A stretch of DNA of 64,000 nucleotides from Acanthaster planci. Its lineage: Eukaryota; Echinodermata; Asteroidea; Valvatida; Acanthasteridae. Positions 31,922-45,000 of the stretch are shown here, one piece after another (position 1 is the first letter of the stretch; each line of letters starts with the position of its first letter). Location of the stretch: contig NW_019091404.1 of NCBI RefSeq assembly GCF_001949145.1, positions 1,852,661-1,916,660 on the forward strand, read 5' to 3'. Made by a program: the position numbers and the translations under genes. The notes under the pieces are model-generated. The model searched no databases. It was not told the origin of the DNA and was given only the letters and a program-made list of their open reading frames with translations.

Positions 31922-34901
31922 TCAGTCGTGGTCACTGTCGTGTTCTGAGGACGACGACGATGACCAGCGTCTGGACTTCGAGGGAGGCGGCACGCCCACG
32001 GGCTGCTCGTCACCAGCGCAGGCCGGCTCGGCACACTTAGGCCTACTGGCCGATGAAGTGGCGGGCTCGGTGCTTGGACCTGGCCTGGTCTCGTCGATGC
32101 CAACGTCCGCTCCCTGGTTTACGTAAGACCCTTTTGGAACCAAAATGACAGTCGTGGTCGTGGTAGTCTCTGGAAGCTATGCCACAAAATACCAAAATGT
32201 GGTACGGTCAGCATACATGCGTAAATATATAATATGAGTAATACATGTAGTGAAATACCATTCTAAGGAATATGTTCATAGTCTTACAACCAGTTCTGAA
32301 ACTTTCGGCTGAAGTTGATTATGGAGTTACTTTATAACAAATGGATTCATTCATGGCGTATAGCGGTTTGCAAATAGGGTCAATTACTTAACATACCCCG
32401 AGGCCACGCCCATCCCTTAGTTCTTGATACTGCGAGACGACACACAGGAGGCATATGACCTGAAAATAAATTACGGGAAATCAAATGCCAATGGTTATAT
32501 GACCACGACGTCATTCAGTGTTTTAGTCTGCAAGTCTGACAGTGCCTATCCAGCCAGTTGTTGTTTTGGGGTCACAATCGTTAAAACTTTTACATAAACA
32601 GTTATAAGCAGGTGCGCTTGGTCTGCTTAAAGATCGGAGAATGGGCCCTGACTAGATTGTGATGACACGTACTGATTAGCACCCATTCGTGAATGGGTGC
32701 TTATCATCTTCAAACCTGCAGAGAATGGGCTTACCTCAATTCCTACTCCACCAGTCAATAGTCCTGCCATGACCCAGTAGACGATGATCATGTAGACGCC
32801 GCCCGGGTCGGTCAAGGAGAGGAAGTTAAAATACACTATAGTCTCAAGCTACAATGAAAGTACAAAGACAAAAATGAATTCGAGGACAATGTAAAACTCA
32901 TGGCAGCATCATAGACATATAAGGTGTATGGGGTCAAACTGTCTTTGGGGGGTAATGGTGATGTGCATAGCCCAAGTTTCATCACTTTGCGACTTTGACC
33001 ATCTCTCAAATCAACTTCGATTAAGAAAAGAAAAGACATCCTTCTTAGAGCCACAGCACTGTGGCTCACCAGGCTACGATGTTAAAGTCTGATGTCCTTT
33101 GCAAGCATAAGGTAGCCGATAACATGTCCATGATTCCCCGGAATGGGGTGCCGGTCTACCGGAGGCTGCTCCTCGGCTAAATACCGGCACTCATGCACAA
33201 GCAGGGGTGAAGTGACTTGCCCAAGGCCACAACTTAACAGCCAGCAGCTTGATTGGAACCCCTGACCCTCTAGTCATGAGTCTCAAGCCCTGGCCACTAC
33301 AGACCACAACCCCCCCCCACGGTCTGATAAAGTGTTCGGCAACTTACACTAAGAGTCACAAACAGAATGACTGCCAGAGCCGCATAGACAGCCGCTAAGA
33401 TGGCCTGGACTATCATGAAGGGGACAAACAACTGCTTCTTGTTCTAGGATTCGTGAAAAGGAGGAAAGACGAAGAAGTATTAGCAGAAAAAACTAATAAA
33501 TTAAGGAAGACCAGAAATGAGATTTTCCCTGATCGCGATAATTTGCAGTTCAAGTTTTTGAAACTGTGAGACTTGTTTCTCACATAATTAAGCCAATCTT
33601 GTTGTCATAGAAAATGAAAATCCTGCCATAATTCCAAAGGCGGCATCAGTAAAGTTCAGCAGATTTTGGTCTGAGGGTAGTTCTGATGATAACCGTTGCC
33701 AAATAACTTGAACGTCGTTGCTAGGCGATAGAGTGACGCACCCTCCTCTCTCTTAAGAAGCAAATCGTTTCCATGCAAAAGCACCCATCTTTTGTTCGTG
33801 AATGTGCCGACCTCAACAAATGAGGTCGTGCGAACCTTGCTTGAGCCAAGCCAGATCTACGCAAGGTTATCCCTTTTCTGAGAAACGGTTTAGAGGTATT
33901 TGGGGGTTAGAGGAAAGGAAGACGAACAGTCAAATTAAGAAATCCCCAACAACAACAACAACAAAAATTCCAACTCCAAAGAGTGTTCACAAAGCGAGCC
34001 TAAAATGAGTGAGTCTTTTCACCGAGTTTTCCTTACTAGACAGAAACAATTAATTAAAGAATGCAATTGTACTCTTGCAGTACCTTACAGATGCCAACCA
34101 CAAGAACTATTGCTGTGACGCCAAGACACGCGTTGAGAAGGATCATGACACACCAGCACGCTAGCACGGTAGCTACACATTTCAGCAATAACAAAAAGAA
34201 AGAACATTTCACGTATAATAATTTCCCGTTTAATACAAATCTCATTATTTTGATTGAAATCTGTGGCTCAACCTCGAGCCTTGTGCATTAAGCTAAATGT
34301 CGAACAACCCAAAATATCATACCTTGGGCAGCGAAGGGGTTATTCACGTAGAATACTGATATTGCTCGCACGGTTTGGATAACGCTGGCTACGCTGAGTA
34401 TCTGGTAGGAAAGTGAATTCAACATTCTCTTAATTCCTCCCAAATTTCACTTCATTTCGATTCCCCCTGCTACGCTAGTACACTGTCTACTGTCTGTCCC
34501 TTAATAGTTTGGAGCTTCCGAGCACTCACACTTTTCCTGCGTATTCTGTGAACGGACCGCAAGGTTCCATGTTTTACTACTCAACATATGTGCATTTGGT
34601 AATACCTCTAACAATAAACATCATCAGTCTCAGAAGAACATGAGATCTGTAATTGCAAGGGGTGAAAATAACCAATTTGCTTGAAACCGCCTTACAATAA
34701 TATTGACCTAGTTCGTACAGCTGGTGAGTGTTTCCCCCTAGAAATCCCCCAGGAAAGAAGGGGTTCCCTCCGCAAAAATCCTGGTGACACCCGTAATTTA
34801 AGGACAAGGAATACCAATTCCACACTTACCATCGACCAGCAAGCTACCGCCATTGTTCCAACCCTGACGTCACAGCAGAGACATCTTCGGATGAACGCCA
34901 T
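31922..34901 (-). CDS. LAPTM-like four-helix membrane protein 3 of the array (7 exons, 252 aa)
   Basis: Predicted endolysosomal four-pass protein. Exons in transcript order: 34901-34830, 34401-34323, 34172-34084, 33443-33348, 32848-32735, 32459-32397, 32167-31922, with the array's common phases. It begins MAFIRRCLCCDVRVGTMAVA. Helix 2 is VLACWCVMILLNACLGVTAI, helix 3 follows LFVPFMIVQAIL, and helix 4 joins exon 5 (WVMAGLLTGGVGIE) to VICLLCVVSQYQELRDGRGL. The last exon is longest: an 81-residue cytosolic tail running from poly-Thr, through Pro/Ala/Thr-rich sequence, to SRRWSSSSSSEHDSDHD, an acidic serine cluster that looks like a casein-kinase-2 target. The acceptor of exon 7 is ambiguous (CCAGAG); the second AG is chosen because its frame (TTVILVPKGSYV) aligns with the tails of genes 2 and 4. 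Confidence 0.8.
32674..32705. repeat. Short near-perfect hairpin in intron 5 of array gene 3
   Basis: GATTAGCACCCATTC and GAATGGGTGCTTATC pair around GT with one mismatch. It begins about 30 bases after the donor site of exon 5 in the transcript. Confidence 0.6.
33115..33315 (-). repeat. CORE-SINE-like element with tRNA-type head in an intron of array gene 3
   Basis: On the - strand: a box-A-like TAGTGGCCAGGGCTTGAG (33282-33299), box-B-like GGTTCCAATC (33251-33260), then GTGGCCTTGGGCAAGTCACT TC (33209-33230). The last block closely resembles the conserved core known from MIR/CORE-SINEs. Further downstream is a palindromic-looking CCGGTAGACCGGCACCCC. It lies between exons 4 and 5 of gene 3. 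Confidence 0.55.
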
Positions 34902-36812
34902 TGTTGCATCTAATCCTGCGTCACTTTCTGATCCTCCGAAAGCACATACATTGAGCAAATTGGGGTCTTCAGCGGAAAAAAGGTGTATTTGGGAGCCTCG
35001 CTCTCTGCGTCAACAGGCGTTCAAGTAAGCATCCGTAGACCTTTACACAACCCCAAGCTTGTCACATGATTGGCTGTTGACGTTAGCTTCACTGTCGCGT
35101 ATCCTAATGACATCTGAACAAAACAAAATGTGTACCTAATTGTTTGCTAGGGGTGTACCGGTATATTCTTGCAAGATGGGTTTGCTTAAGGAATTGGTAT
35201 CATATCTCTGATAACTAAAAACAAACTTGTATTTGGGTCTGACTGAAGTTCACTTCTTGCAAGAAATTATACTTGTTGCATTGTTGTTCGTCAAAGTGGA
35301 TATCTATTTTACTTTGCCGAGTTTTTGAAGAGGTACAAAGTGGAATCCGACCCAGATAGGAGTGAACTATTAGAGAAAAGTTCAACATCTCTGTCAATGC
35401 CATTAGAATGAAAGAAATCAAAGCCAATCAAATATTTTTGCCATTCACTTGCAAAGTGGGCCTGCAGTATAACTCCTCAAATCCAAATGATTTCCTGACC
35501 AGATTGTTAGAAACCTGCTTTTTCACATTGTTATCTCTGAAGTTACAGAATCGAATAAGGTGGTTTGGTACAACCAACGCTGTAAGTGGGATTTGTTAAA
35601 CGGTTTTGACAATTTTTGAACTTATTACTGGATAACGACGAAAGTAAGGCGGAATGGGGCACGCCCCCCCCACCGCTCGAGGCCCGTGCCTCCCCCCCTG
35701 CTCAGAAATTAAAGAAGGTAAACTCTTACGGTGTTCCTCTTTGGTCGTTGTTTCAACCGTGACCAACCCATGGAGTGCCCCCTCCAGAAAATGAAGGCCC
35801 CAAGGAACCCTTCCCCCCTCCGAAATGTACCCTAGTTGCTAATAATCCGCCCAAGGGAGACACTCTTGGCACACTCCTATCCTTCAAGAAATGGAGAGGA
35901 TTTTTCTTTTTTATTCCAAATGAAAATTTATGAGATCACTGCAAACGCTCCGCCACTACCAGAATGGGTTCCAAATTCCAAGAGAAAATACGTTTTATTC
36001 CCAAATGGATGATTGTTCAAATGTTTCCCATGAGCCACTTGAGATAGATAAATGAGTAAAGTCCAGAGTACACTAAAATAATATAGTCCCGAAAATCAAG
36101 CTTTAAAATAACACATTACTCTACCAACTTAAAATCAAAGTTTCAACATGACAACAATTTAAACTGTTGTTTATCAATGTATAAATGTAATTATAATTTA
36201 CAAAGGCTATGTTTCAAATTATTTCGACCTCATTTTACCGCTTCATTTCGCTGCTTGATGACTACTTGCAAGATTTCAAATTATGTACAGAAAGGAGATG
36301 ATTTCAAACTATTTACAAAATATTTCAGGTGCTGGCTACACTGGAATATATTCAAATATAATGTTTTAATTCTAATCTTAGGATTTACATGTACAGACAA
36401 CTCAAAGGAGAAATTATGCAACTTAAACACCTTCAAAAATATGTTGGTGATAACATTTGGGTTTACACAGAAGTCATCTCTCGGTTACTTGTTTAGGTAA
36501 GTTCTATGCCATAGTTCCCCTTGCATAAACTTTAGAGAAGGGCCAACAGTGGAATTTGTAGATTGGTCGAAATTTCAACGATTTAACAAATGATCGTCTT
36601 ACACACTTTCCCTTCCATGCGGGCAGATTTAATCTTGATCTCGCTTGAATTGGTTGATTCCAGTTAAATCTTTGCAACTCTTCAGTGATCCCATGAGATT
36701 CCTTCGATACTTTCAGCCAAAAAACCTGGGATCGATTCAAAACGGATGATTCGCAAAGGAGCCAAGCTTTCCACGTTGGTGCGGGGCTATGCACGTGGTC
36801 TGCCAGCCAACT
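34902..36812. other. Spacer between array genes 2 and 3
   Basis: Holds the gene 3 promoter region and the gene 2 3' UTR. A C-rich patch lies at 35660-35830 and an AT-rich patch at 35890-36500. The open frame 36177-36500 (+) is AT-driven with no coding signal. Confidence 0.4.
35069..35084. promoter_or_regulatory. CRE-half/CCAAT module upstream of array gene 3
   Basis: ATTGGCTGTTGACGTT on the + strand contains an inverted CCAAT box and a TGACGTT half-CRE side by side, 168-183 bases upstream of the gene 3 start codon. Confidence 0.35.
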
Positions 36813-39800
36813 TCAACACTCGTAGTACTGTTGTATTGGGACTTGAACAGTCGGCTTAGGGTCGTAAGTTACTGGCGCGAAACCAGTGCTATATCCTTGC
36901 TGGATTATGAGTGTTGATGGAGCGGTTGGAACCTGATGTTTGAAGAAGAAAGAAACGGAAAACACGTTTAGCAACATATTCACGATGTGCCATGTCATAC
37001 ACGTATCTGACATATCAGAACCTCGAGGGGTTAAATTGCAAATCACTACATCCAATGATGAAAATCGTTTCTGCGCTGTCATGTCATGCCGAGGTAATGG
37101 TGGATTCGTGTACATGTAGTCGAAAATGAGTCGCGTTCACTAAGTGCGATTTGCATGCGCAGCTAAACCATTGCAACTAGCATTCTGTAAACTTTATGCA
37201 TGACCTACCCCTCGACCGCGCCCATCTCTGAGTTCCTGGTATTGCGAGATGACACAGAGGAGACACAGAATCTGCAAAGAGAAAGGCAGGATGGCCTTAA
37301 AGTCAATTCTGACGGAGAAAACCTGAGGAGAACTATGGCGATGAGAAAAGGATGCTCTTAAGACCCAGTTGGTTGAAGTTGGTACATGTAACGGCTGGCA
37401 CATCAGCTCACAGCATCTCTGGTTTGCTACATGCTCCAGTGGACGGTCGCGATGTCACGTGCCACTATCTAAGACATGACGCTGTAAGGGTTCGGGGAAC
37501 TCTACAAATGGTTGCTTCAAAGGGCTACATCACCCTTTATGCTTCAAAAGAGCTTATCTCGTCTATTAAAAGCTGCTGTATCCATGTCTAGGGCTATCTG
37601 AGCCTGAATGGTTTGACTGACGTATAAGTTTCATCCCCTTTCGTCCTGTTCGTTCGCTTTTTTCTTTTTCCTCCCCTTTTATTTTATTCAAGGGGAGGGG
37701 GAGAAACGCCCTCTTGCCCCCGCCGCGATGCCCATGACAAAGGCCCCCTAACTTCCGCAAAAAGCTGCTTTCTTACTTACATCGATCGCCAAAGCGATTG
37801 GAATGCCCACCGCAATGCCGATTAAAGCCCATCTCAGGGCAATGAGCTCCACCTCGTCGAGGTTAGGCAAGTTGAGGAAATCGAAATATATGTAGTTTCC
37901 ATTCTGAAGGATAAAGACAGGAAATAGCAGAAATTGTGAACTGCAGGACAAGCTGTGCAATACCGGTGAAATCATTCATTGGCCACCAAGTCTTATCGAA
38001 TCAGGTATATAATGATGCAGCTTTGCCATAGTTGATATTGTAACGCTGTAGCGAATAGTCATGTCCCTCAATAATTGAGTCAATATTATGCATTACACAC
38101 GGGTTGCCAGTACCATCAGTGCTTGTCAATTTTATGGAGGTCGTTTTAATCAGCTGGTCCCTCGCCCATCAAAATGGCCTCATTGCTAATAAAAATTGGG
38201 TGAGTTCATCTTAGTTGACGCGCCTCGGATCCCCCGTTGGTTCAAAAATCGACCAGTGGTTGACAGATTGTCGCTGATCCAACTTTGCAAGCCAGCTCTT
38301 TGTGGTCACCGCCTTTCCCCTTTTACAGGGGAGAGGGCGCACAAATGACACGTAGATGCGAGACATGACTGCAATTAAGGATTGTAGTCCGACAAAACAA
38401 GTACATTTAGTATCCAAAATGGAGAGTCCGGTTGAATCAAACATTTTTAAACTCTTGTGTAATGCAACTTACCACTAAGACAACAATAACAGCTATCTCC
38501 AGTGCCACATACGCAACCATGTAGAGGCACTCACCGATCATATAGGGAATGAGCAGCGATTTGGTGTCCTGGGAAGATAAAGAAAAATTCAGAATTTAAT
38601 GATTGGCAAAGATGACGCAGGAAGAATCAGAATTTTTTTCCGCCGGTGTTGCCTTGTGGTAATTGAGGAAAGACTTACCTTGAGCACACCAATAAACAAG
38701 CAAATAGCCGCAATGGTCATCAAGGAATTGATCCCAACCGACGCCCCCCACGCAGCTGACAGCAAAGCTGCAGGGACAAAAAAATGCAGAATTCGTCGGG
38801 CGAAAGGTTCTGTGAGCCAACGAAGCAAAGTCACACGATTTCGGTCCCCAAAACCTCCCGACAATGAATGCAGCAATTGAGCATAACAACGAACCCATAA
38901 AAATCGTTCTGAGGTAAATTCTGCCTGCTCGTGTCTTTGCCGGTGAAAAAATAATGTTTCAGCGAAATTGCAATGCTACGCTCTCAAATACAATGGTACA
39001 TAAAGGATAAACCTTTCAAGCAGTGGATGAACAAAACTTGAATACAAGTTTTACCAGAGTTGTCACTGTACGAGGAATAACCTGCCAGTCCGCATGCGCT
39101 CTGGATGAGGCTACCTCCGGACGAAATCTGACAAAATGATACAAAAAAGAAAACAATTGATTGTTCAGTTTTAGAACGTATAAGGATTGCTGATAATTAT
39201 CACCCAATCAAAAATCAAACTTAGTTCATGTTACCAAGACATCTTATTTATTTATTTTGTTTGGTTTATTACCTGAAGTTGAAGTGTTTGTAAATAACCA
39301 GGTCATTATCTAAATCGTGACGTAAATATAGCAGCTACTCGTAATAGCTACTGTTGGTTCTCTTGAAAACTCTTCCCGAACAAAGAAAATGATCAAGTTT
39401 AGCCCATAATAAAAAGATTTATTCCAAACAATTAGTTGGTAGCTGAACTGCAAGCCATCATGTGTCTTATCTTCAACCTCTTGTGCGGGATGCATTTTAT
39501 AGATGGGAATCACCTTACGAAAACACTCACAGAAATATGAAAGGCTGCAATTTTACCAAACGTGTTAATTATTAATGTCTGCCCTTCGTTCTAGAGCGGC
39601 ATTGACGAGAAAAACGCCGTCAAATTAAACCAGAGCTTTAACAAATCAACCAAACAAGAAACATACATGTATTCAGTTGTTTTCGAACACGAGAGTAAAC
39701 AGTACAAAAAAAGAAGTGTATTATTTAGCTTCCCTGCCTTCTTTTCATCCTCTTAAAAACAGCAATCGAGTTATTGTTACACGATGGTAGCTTACCGCAA

Positions 39801-39867
39801 CCCAGATTGCAACTACGATGGATCCGATTCTGACATCACAACAGCAACATCTGGTCATAATCGCCAT
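36813..39867 (-). CDS. LAPTM-like four-helix membrane protein 2 of the array (7 exons, 211 aa)
   Basis: Predicted endolysosomal four-pass protein. Exons in transcript order: 39867-39796, 39127-39055, 38767-38679, 38568-38473, 37903-37781, 37271-37209, 36932-36813; phases 0,1,0,0,0,0. The start MAIMTRCCCCDVRIGSIVVA gives the Cys cluster then helix 1. Helix 2 is in exon 3 (GINSLMTIAAICLFIGVLK), helix 3 in exon 4 (LLIPYMIGECLYMVAYVALE), and luminal loop NGNYIYFDFLNLPNLDEVE leads to helix 4 (WALIGIAVGIPIALAID plus ILCLLCVI). SQYQELRDGRGRG is nearly identical to gene 3. The tail is Pro/Thr/Tyr-rich and ends VPIQQYYEC, echoing the YYTSC end of gene 4. An upstream in-frame ATG at 39948 exists; 39867 has an AAGATGG context and matches the paralogues. 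No PPxY motif. Confidence 0.82.
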
Positions 39868-42079
39868 CTTGCTTGCTTCGTCTTCGAGTTCGGTATCAAC
39901 CTCGCAATAAAATTTCCAAATCTGACATAGGTCCAAACGTTTCGCCAAGTTCGAGTGAACAAATCAGCCAAAGCACCGCCGTATCATATGAGCCTCGTAA
40001 GTGGATCGCAAATAAACCCTGACGTGGCTTGGACGCGTTGTATTGGCTGATCCATCTACCAACGTCACCGTTACTACGGCGATGACTTCCAAATGTTTAC
40101 GGGTTAACCTGTTCCCGTTCGAACTAGACATACGAGTAGCAAGACTGCCAAAGTTTGAAGGATAACAAGAGATAAGTTTAGAACGTCGTGCAAGGGAAAC
40201 GATAACCTGTTACAACTGCTATTCGTTCAGCTATTTAAGGCTCACGACGTAAGCCCCTTCGGTGTCAATTTGTATCTGTCATTTCAATTTCCAGAGTTAA
40301 TAACTGTAAAGGAGTTTAGTTTCAAGACAGAAAGTTCATAGCAATACACGGTATTAATGCACGTGATATCAATGTAAACAGCATTGTGTCTTACGATCTC
40401 AAGACGAACTTGTTGACTTTTGTATGAAACTGCTTTAACTAAGTGATCGACAGTTCCCGGGTTCACTTTACCATGCAACGAGGCTGTACAGTTATCGAAC
40501 ACCAGTTTGCTCCATACATCACGTACATTTTGAATTGACACAAATTTTACCACGCACTCCAGAATCAATTATGTAGGCCTACATGAGCAGGAGGCGTGAA
40601 CGAAGCAGGTGCGGGACGTGTTGGCCCAGGCACCCGCCATGTTGTGCAGCGGACAAAGGATTTCGCTGGCTACTTAGAAATTACATTGCACTCTCCCGCC
40701 CCAAAAGAGAAAGGAAAACGTCAAGTATATCAGCACAGCACACGAGAATGTTAACACGTTGCGTAAAATTATGAGGTGTTATCTTTGACGCAAACTTCAC
40801 AAAAATCGAAACATTTAAAAGAAAAATAATTAAAAAAAGACGGAGTATCCTGGAAGCGGCACGTATGGGCACGTATGCAATGTCACATGCCTGAGATTCA
40901 GAGTTCAAGGTTCGTTGTTTATCTGCAGGTGTCTGAACAAAGCTTCTGAAGTACATGTCCATATCAAATGACGTGTGCCTCCTGACCTACGTCCATTGCT
41001 CAGGCTTTTTAGGCTCTCCTCTGCAAAGCGTACCGTTTCTACAACCTCACTGTGAAATGCGTTACCGGTATCGAAACAAAACATTGGGGGGGGGGGAATC
41101 TGAAGCCCGCACTACCTTTGGTTAATTGACAGTTATTGCCATTTATTCAACATCCATGATCTCAGTGTATCTGCAGCAAGGGAGGCAGAGACGCCTCATG
41201 GCATACTACAAAACATTTTATCCTTTAAAGTAACCGAATACATCAGCATAGGACCTACGTAACAGCAGCTTTGTAAACGAATCCAACCGGATCCCGTTTT
41301 CATAAAAATGCTCACAAAAACAAATATGATCCCAAGCCGTAATCCCTTTCTTGCCCTTACAAAAACTGGGACAAATGCAGAATAGTTCATGTACACCAAT
41401 GAACCCTCTCGCTTTTGTACCAAACAAACGACTGCAGATACTCGTAAATGCAACATAAACATCATGTGATCATTTCAAATCAGCTTTGTGAACCTGGCGT
41501 GTATAATGGATATTAAAGGATAAATAAGGTATTTAAATACATGCAAAAGAGAATTCAAAAACATAACAGAGGTCGAGCAACAATACTACCCCACTTCTTT
41601 GAAGTCCCTTTAATTTATACAACCCATGTTAGTGTAGGAAATGGCTAAACCGATCAAATACCTGGATGCTTTTAGCGTCACAGGAAATCTGTGTATAGCT
41701 TCAATAACCTCTTAGATGGGAGCTATTGTTGCTGCATCCGTCATCAGGAAGCCACAAACTGAATACTGCAGAATTATTTTACACATTTTGCTAACAACGC
41801 CCAGTATTACATCAAGAAGTAAAGTTTCGGTCCTAAAGCTAGATTAAAATTACCAGGTGGAGAACTTTGACCTTAAGCCTTTAACACGACCAATGACTAA
41901 AGGCACAGTCACTGTAGAATAAATTTTGTGCGTTCCGGTCCTCTCGAGACGAATTTGAAGTTAACCTCTTTTATTTGAATGAAAAAAGTTCGAGGATGTG
42001 TGGGAAACCTTCTTGTTATCAGCCACTCAGGGTACACAAAACTACATTTAAAATGAATGATGGCACGTTGATTTTAGAT
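39868..42079. other. Spacer between array genes 1 and 2
   Basis: Contains the promoter side of gene 2 (including CACGTG at 40360-40365) and the 3' UTR of gene 1, with an AATAAA on the - strand at 41970-41975 about 110 bases past its stop. A run of 13 G is at ~41084. No further exon is supported. Confidence 0.4.
40061..40067 (-). promoter_or_regulatory. CRE-half/CCAAT module upstream of array gene 2
   Basis: On the - strand TGACGTT (40061-40067) is followed by AGCCAAT (40042-40048), about 180-200 bases upstream of the gene 2 start. Comparable elements lie upstream of genes 3 (35069-35084) and 4 (31036-31042). Placement at similar distance in three paralogues suggests a retained proximal promoter. 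Confidence 0.35.
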
Positions 42080-45000
42080 TCACTCGACGTCGTCCAGTAG
42101 AGGCGATGCTTCTTGTCGGTAGCTGACGGGAAGCTGTGACTGGAAAAAAAAGATAGATTTATAAATTACACCTTTCCAATCAATGCTTCTAATTTTTACG
42201 GATCACTATGCAAAACCAGCCACATTTTACTTACCATTTTTCCGCTGAGCAGTATGTCTCGATAAAATGACAGGACGCAGAGAAGACAAGGAATCTGCGT
42301 AAGCATGCAATTTGAGCACAAAATGAGTATGAGCAAATTTTGACACTTTGGGGATGGGGCTAAAAGTATTTTAGGTTATGAAGTTCACTTTAGGATTTGT
42401 TCTCAAGACGAGGCAAAGACCGGAGTTTACAAGGGGAAAGATTGTGAACTGTCTGTGGTTTGTCGAGAAAGTGATGTGAGCAAGACATTATTTGCCATCA
42501 TAGACGAAAACACATGATGTGTCAAGCAGGTTAAATGGTCACTTGTTATCAGCACTGTTTGCTCAATAAACATTCCAGGGGGGCTGGGAGATCCGCCAGT
42601 ATCGAAGCCCTTTTCTAATCAAATTTTTCAGCAAAGACATGTCGGAAAATATTTGACAATACCCAAATTAATTTAAGTGATTATTGTACCAACGTTAGTG
42701 GCCTTCTCGCATACGGTTGCAGAAGAAATTTTATACAGGAAAGGGCATTCTCAAAATTCCACCGGAGGATGTTTCAATTTTAAGCCAACATTTTCTCACC
42801 TTGATAAAGAGAAAAAGTGGAATAAGTGCAGCCACTGTCACGTAGATGAATTTGAAGTCGTCAGAAGTGATGGAACCTGTCTCAGTACTAAACAGTGGAA
42901 AGTTCTTCCAGTCTCCATTCTAGTGGTCCAGAAATCAATAAGACGTAGTTTCAGAAAATGAAGTGTGCATGGCGACGTTTTGCCTGAGCACTTTCCTCGT
43001 TATCAGATTGAAAATCTACGCACCGGGATCAATCATGAGATCTCTCCATGCAATGGGCTCCATCGTGTGGCGAGATGTGCCGGCCCAAAAGAGAAAAATG
43101 GTTTATGGATCAGAAGAATGATTTTATTCTTAGAGTCGAGTGGTAGTCTGCCGTATTAATAATGTAAGCACATGTGTAAGACAGGAAACCAAGGATGTCC
43201 GTTTCATTTTTAGCTGCACCACGCAAGTGCACGTCCGATGTTTTTTATCAAAGTTGGTGTAATTAAATTTATGCAAATGCTGGAATAAAATATGTCAAAC
43301 AATGCCAAGAAAACCTACAGAAGTGTTTTTGAATTGCGATGAATATGGGTTGTCAAGCGAAGTAATTTATACACGCCCAATATTTGCGGATTATTATCGA
43401 CACTTTTACGAATAGGCCTATGAATATATGTGTTCGGAAGTTTTTCGGAAATGGAATTCCACTCGTTTTTAGTAAAACAATTCTTGAAATAATCGGTGTC
43501 TCGTTTCACTTACTATCAGGACGACGACCAGTGCAACCTCAAGCGCAAAGTAGGAGACGAATGACATGGTCTCAAACACCATGTAAGGTCGCAGCATGAC
43601 CTCATTCATCTGCAGAATTCGAGATGAAATACAAATCCAGACTTACAAGGTTCCTACAGGAAGGAGACTTTCATGCCCTACGCCCATCTTGCCCGCCCCG
43701 CCCCTTGTGGATTCTGTGACTCTCGAAAAAGAGGAATTGGCGTTACAATGGAAGAGCCCATTAAATCTGTCAGTGTAGAAATATTGATAGCTGGTTGGAC
43801 ATTGTCAACAAGCGTGAATCTATTCTACTCTTGGGATATGATGATACCGCGATTCGATAATAGCGCGCGCAAACACAATTTATCAGTTAGTACAGATTAT
43901 GCTCATGTAGCAACAATGGCATATTACATAAGCGCTTTGACAACACGCAGAGAAAGGGGAAATGCAAAGTATTGCCGTATTGAAATATAAAAATAACAAA
44001 ATAATGACAAATCTGCTTACTCGAACTGTGCCAATAACCAAAAGCGCAGCTGACAGGATCGAGCCCACGTTGAGTACTATTAGAAAGCTGTACACCACAA
44101 CAGACTCTGCGAGGAAAAGGGACGAAAACCGGAGAGATTACAATTGTCCACTTATCTCACAAATCCGACGTGTACTCACAATGATTACGGTACGTATTGC
44201 GTAATGGGGGACGCTGCACGTTACAGTTTAGCCGGGTTACGTTTTGCCCCCCCCCCAACTCGGCTGTGCCGCGCTCGATATTTTTTTAACCTTACCTCCT
44301 TATCGTTACAAATGTGAAGTTTGTACTCATCAGACGTACGCTTTTTTTACGGTTATATGAAGTTCAAGGCTGCATGACGTGTGGCACCGCAGTTGGAAAA
44401 GTATACATTTTGGGCTGACCTATCTCTCGGAAAAATGGGTGCTGCATGCCCAAGAACTGCACGTTCGATTTTCACAAAGTTGTGTCGGTCAAATGACCAC
44501 ACCGATCCTCTTAAAATTCCTGAGAAAATGGAACATAAATACACCGTGGCGATACGGGAAAAATGTCGGAGGTGGGAGCTTCTGCGCCTGTTCTTGTAGG
44601 GTTAAACTACGATTGGGAAAAGAAACCCTAACACGAAAAGGAAATCGTTTCGTTTCGGTCGCGCACTCTGTTCAGTAAGGGTTCAGGCGTCGTAAAGCTT
44701 ACTGTGGGATACAGAGGCAAAATGGAAGGGGGCTGGGGATTAGCACAAAATCTGGGGACGTGGAAAAGAGATCATTAGTTTTAAAAGGTAAGTCCGAGGC
44801 GACTGCTATACTTTGTATATATTATATATAACGGGTTTGCCCTTACCCAACGTATATTAATAAACACTGTATGCTCAGTGCTTGTCCGAGAGCTTGCGAA
44901 AAAAAAATATATGCTATACTTTGAACTACTGTCTTCATAACCTATTTACGACTGGAAAATGAGCGGGTGCGAATTTCTTTCTGTTTCAAGTGCGACGAAC

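Noticed and set aside
36177-36500. 107-codon + strand frame in the spacer between array genes
   Set aside because: AT-driven composition with many Phe/Tyr/Lys/Asn codons, and no motif.
41084-41096. Run of 13 G
   Set aside because: Simple homopolymer, length likely uncertain in the assembly; no functional claim possible.
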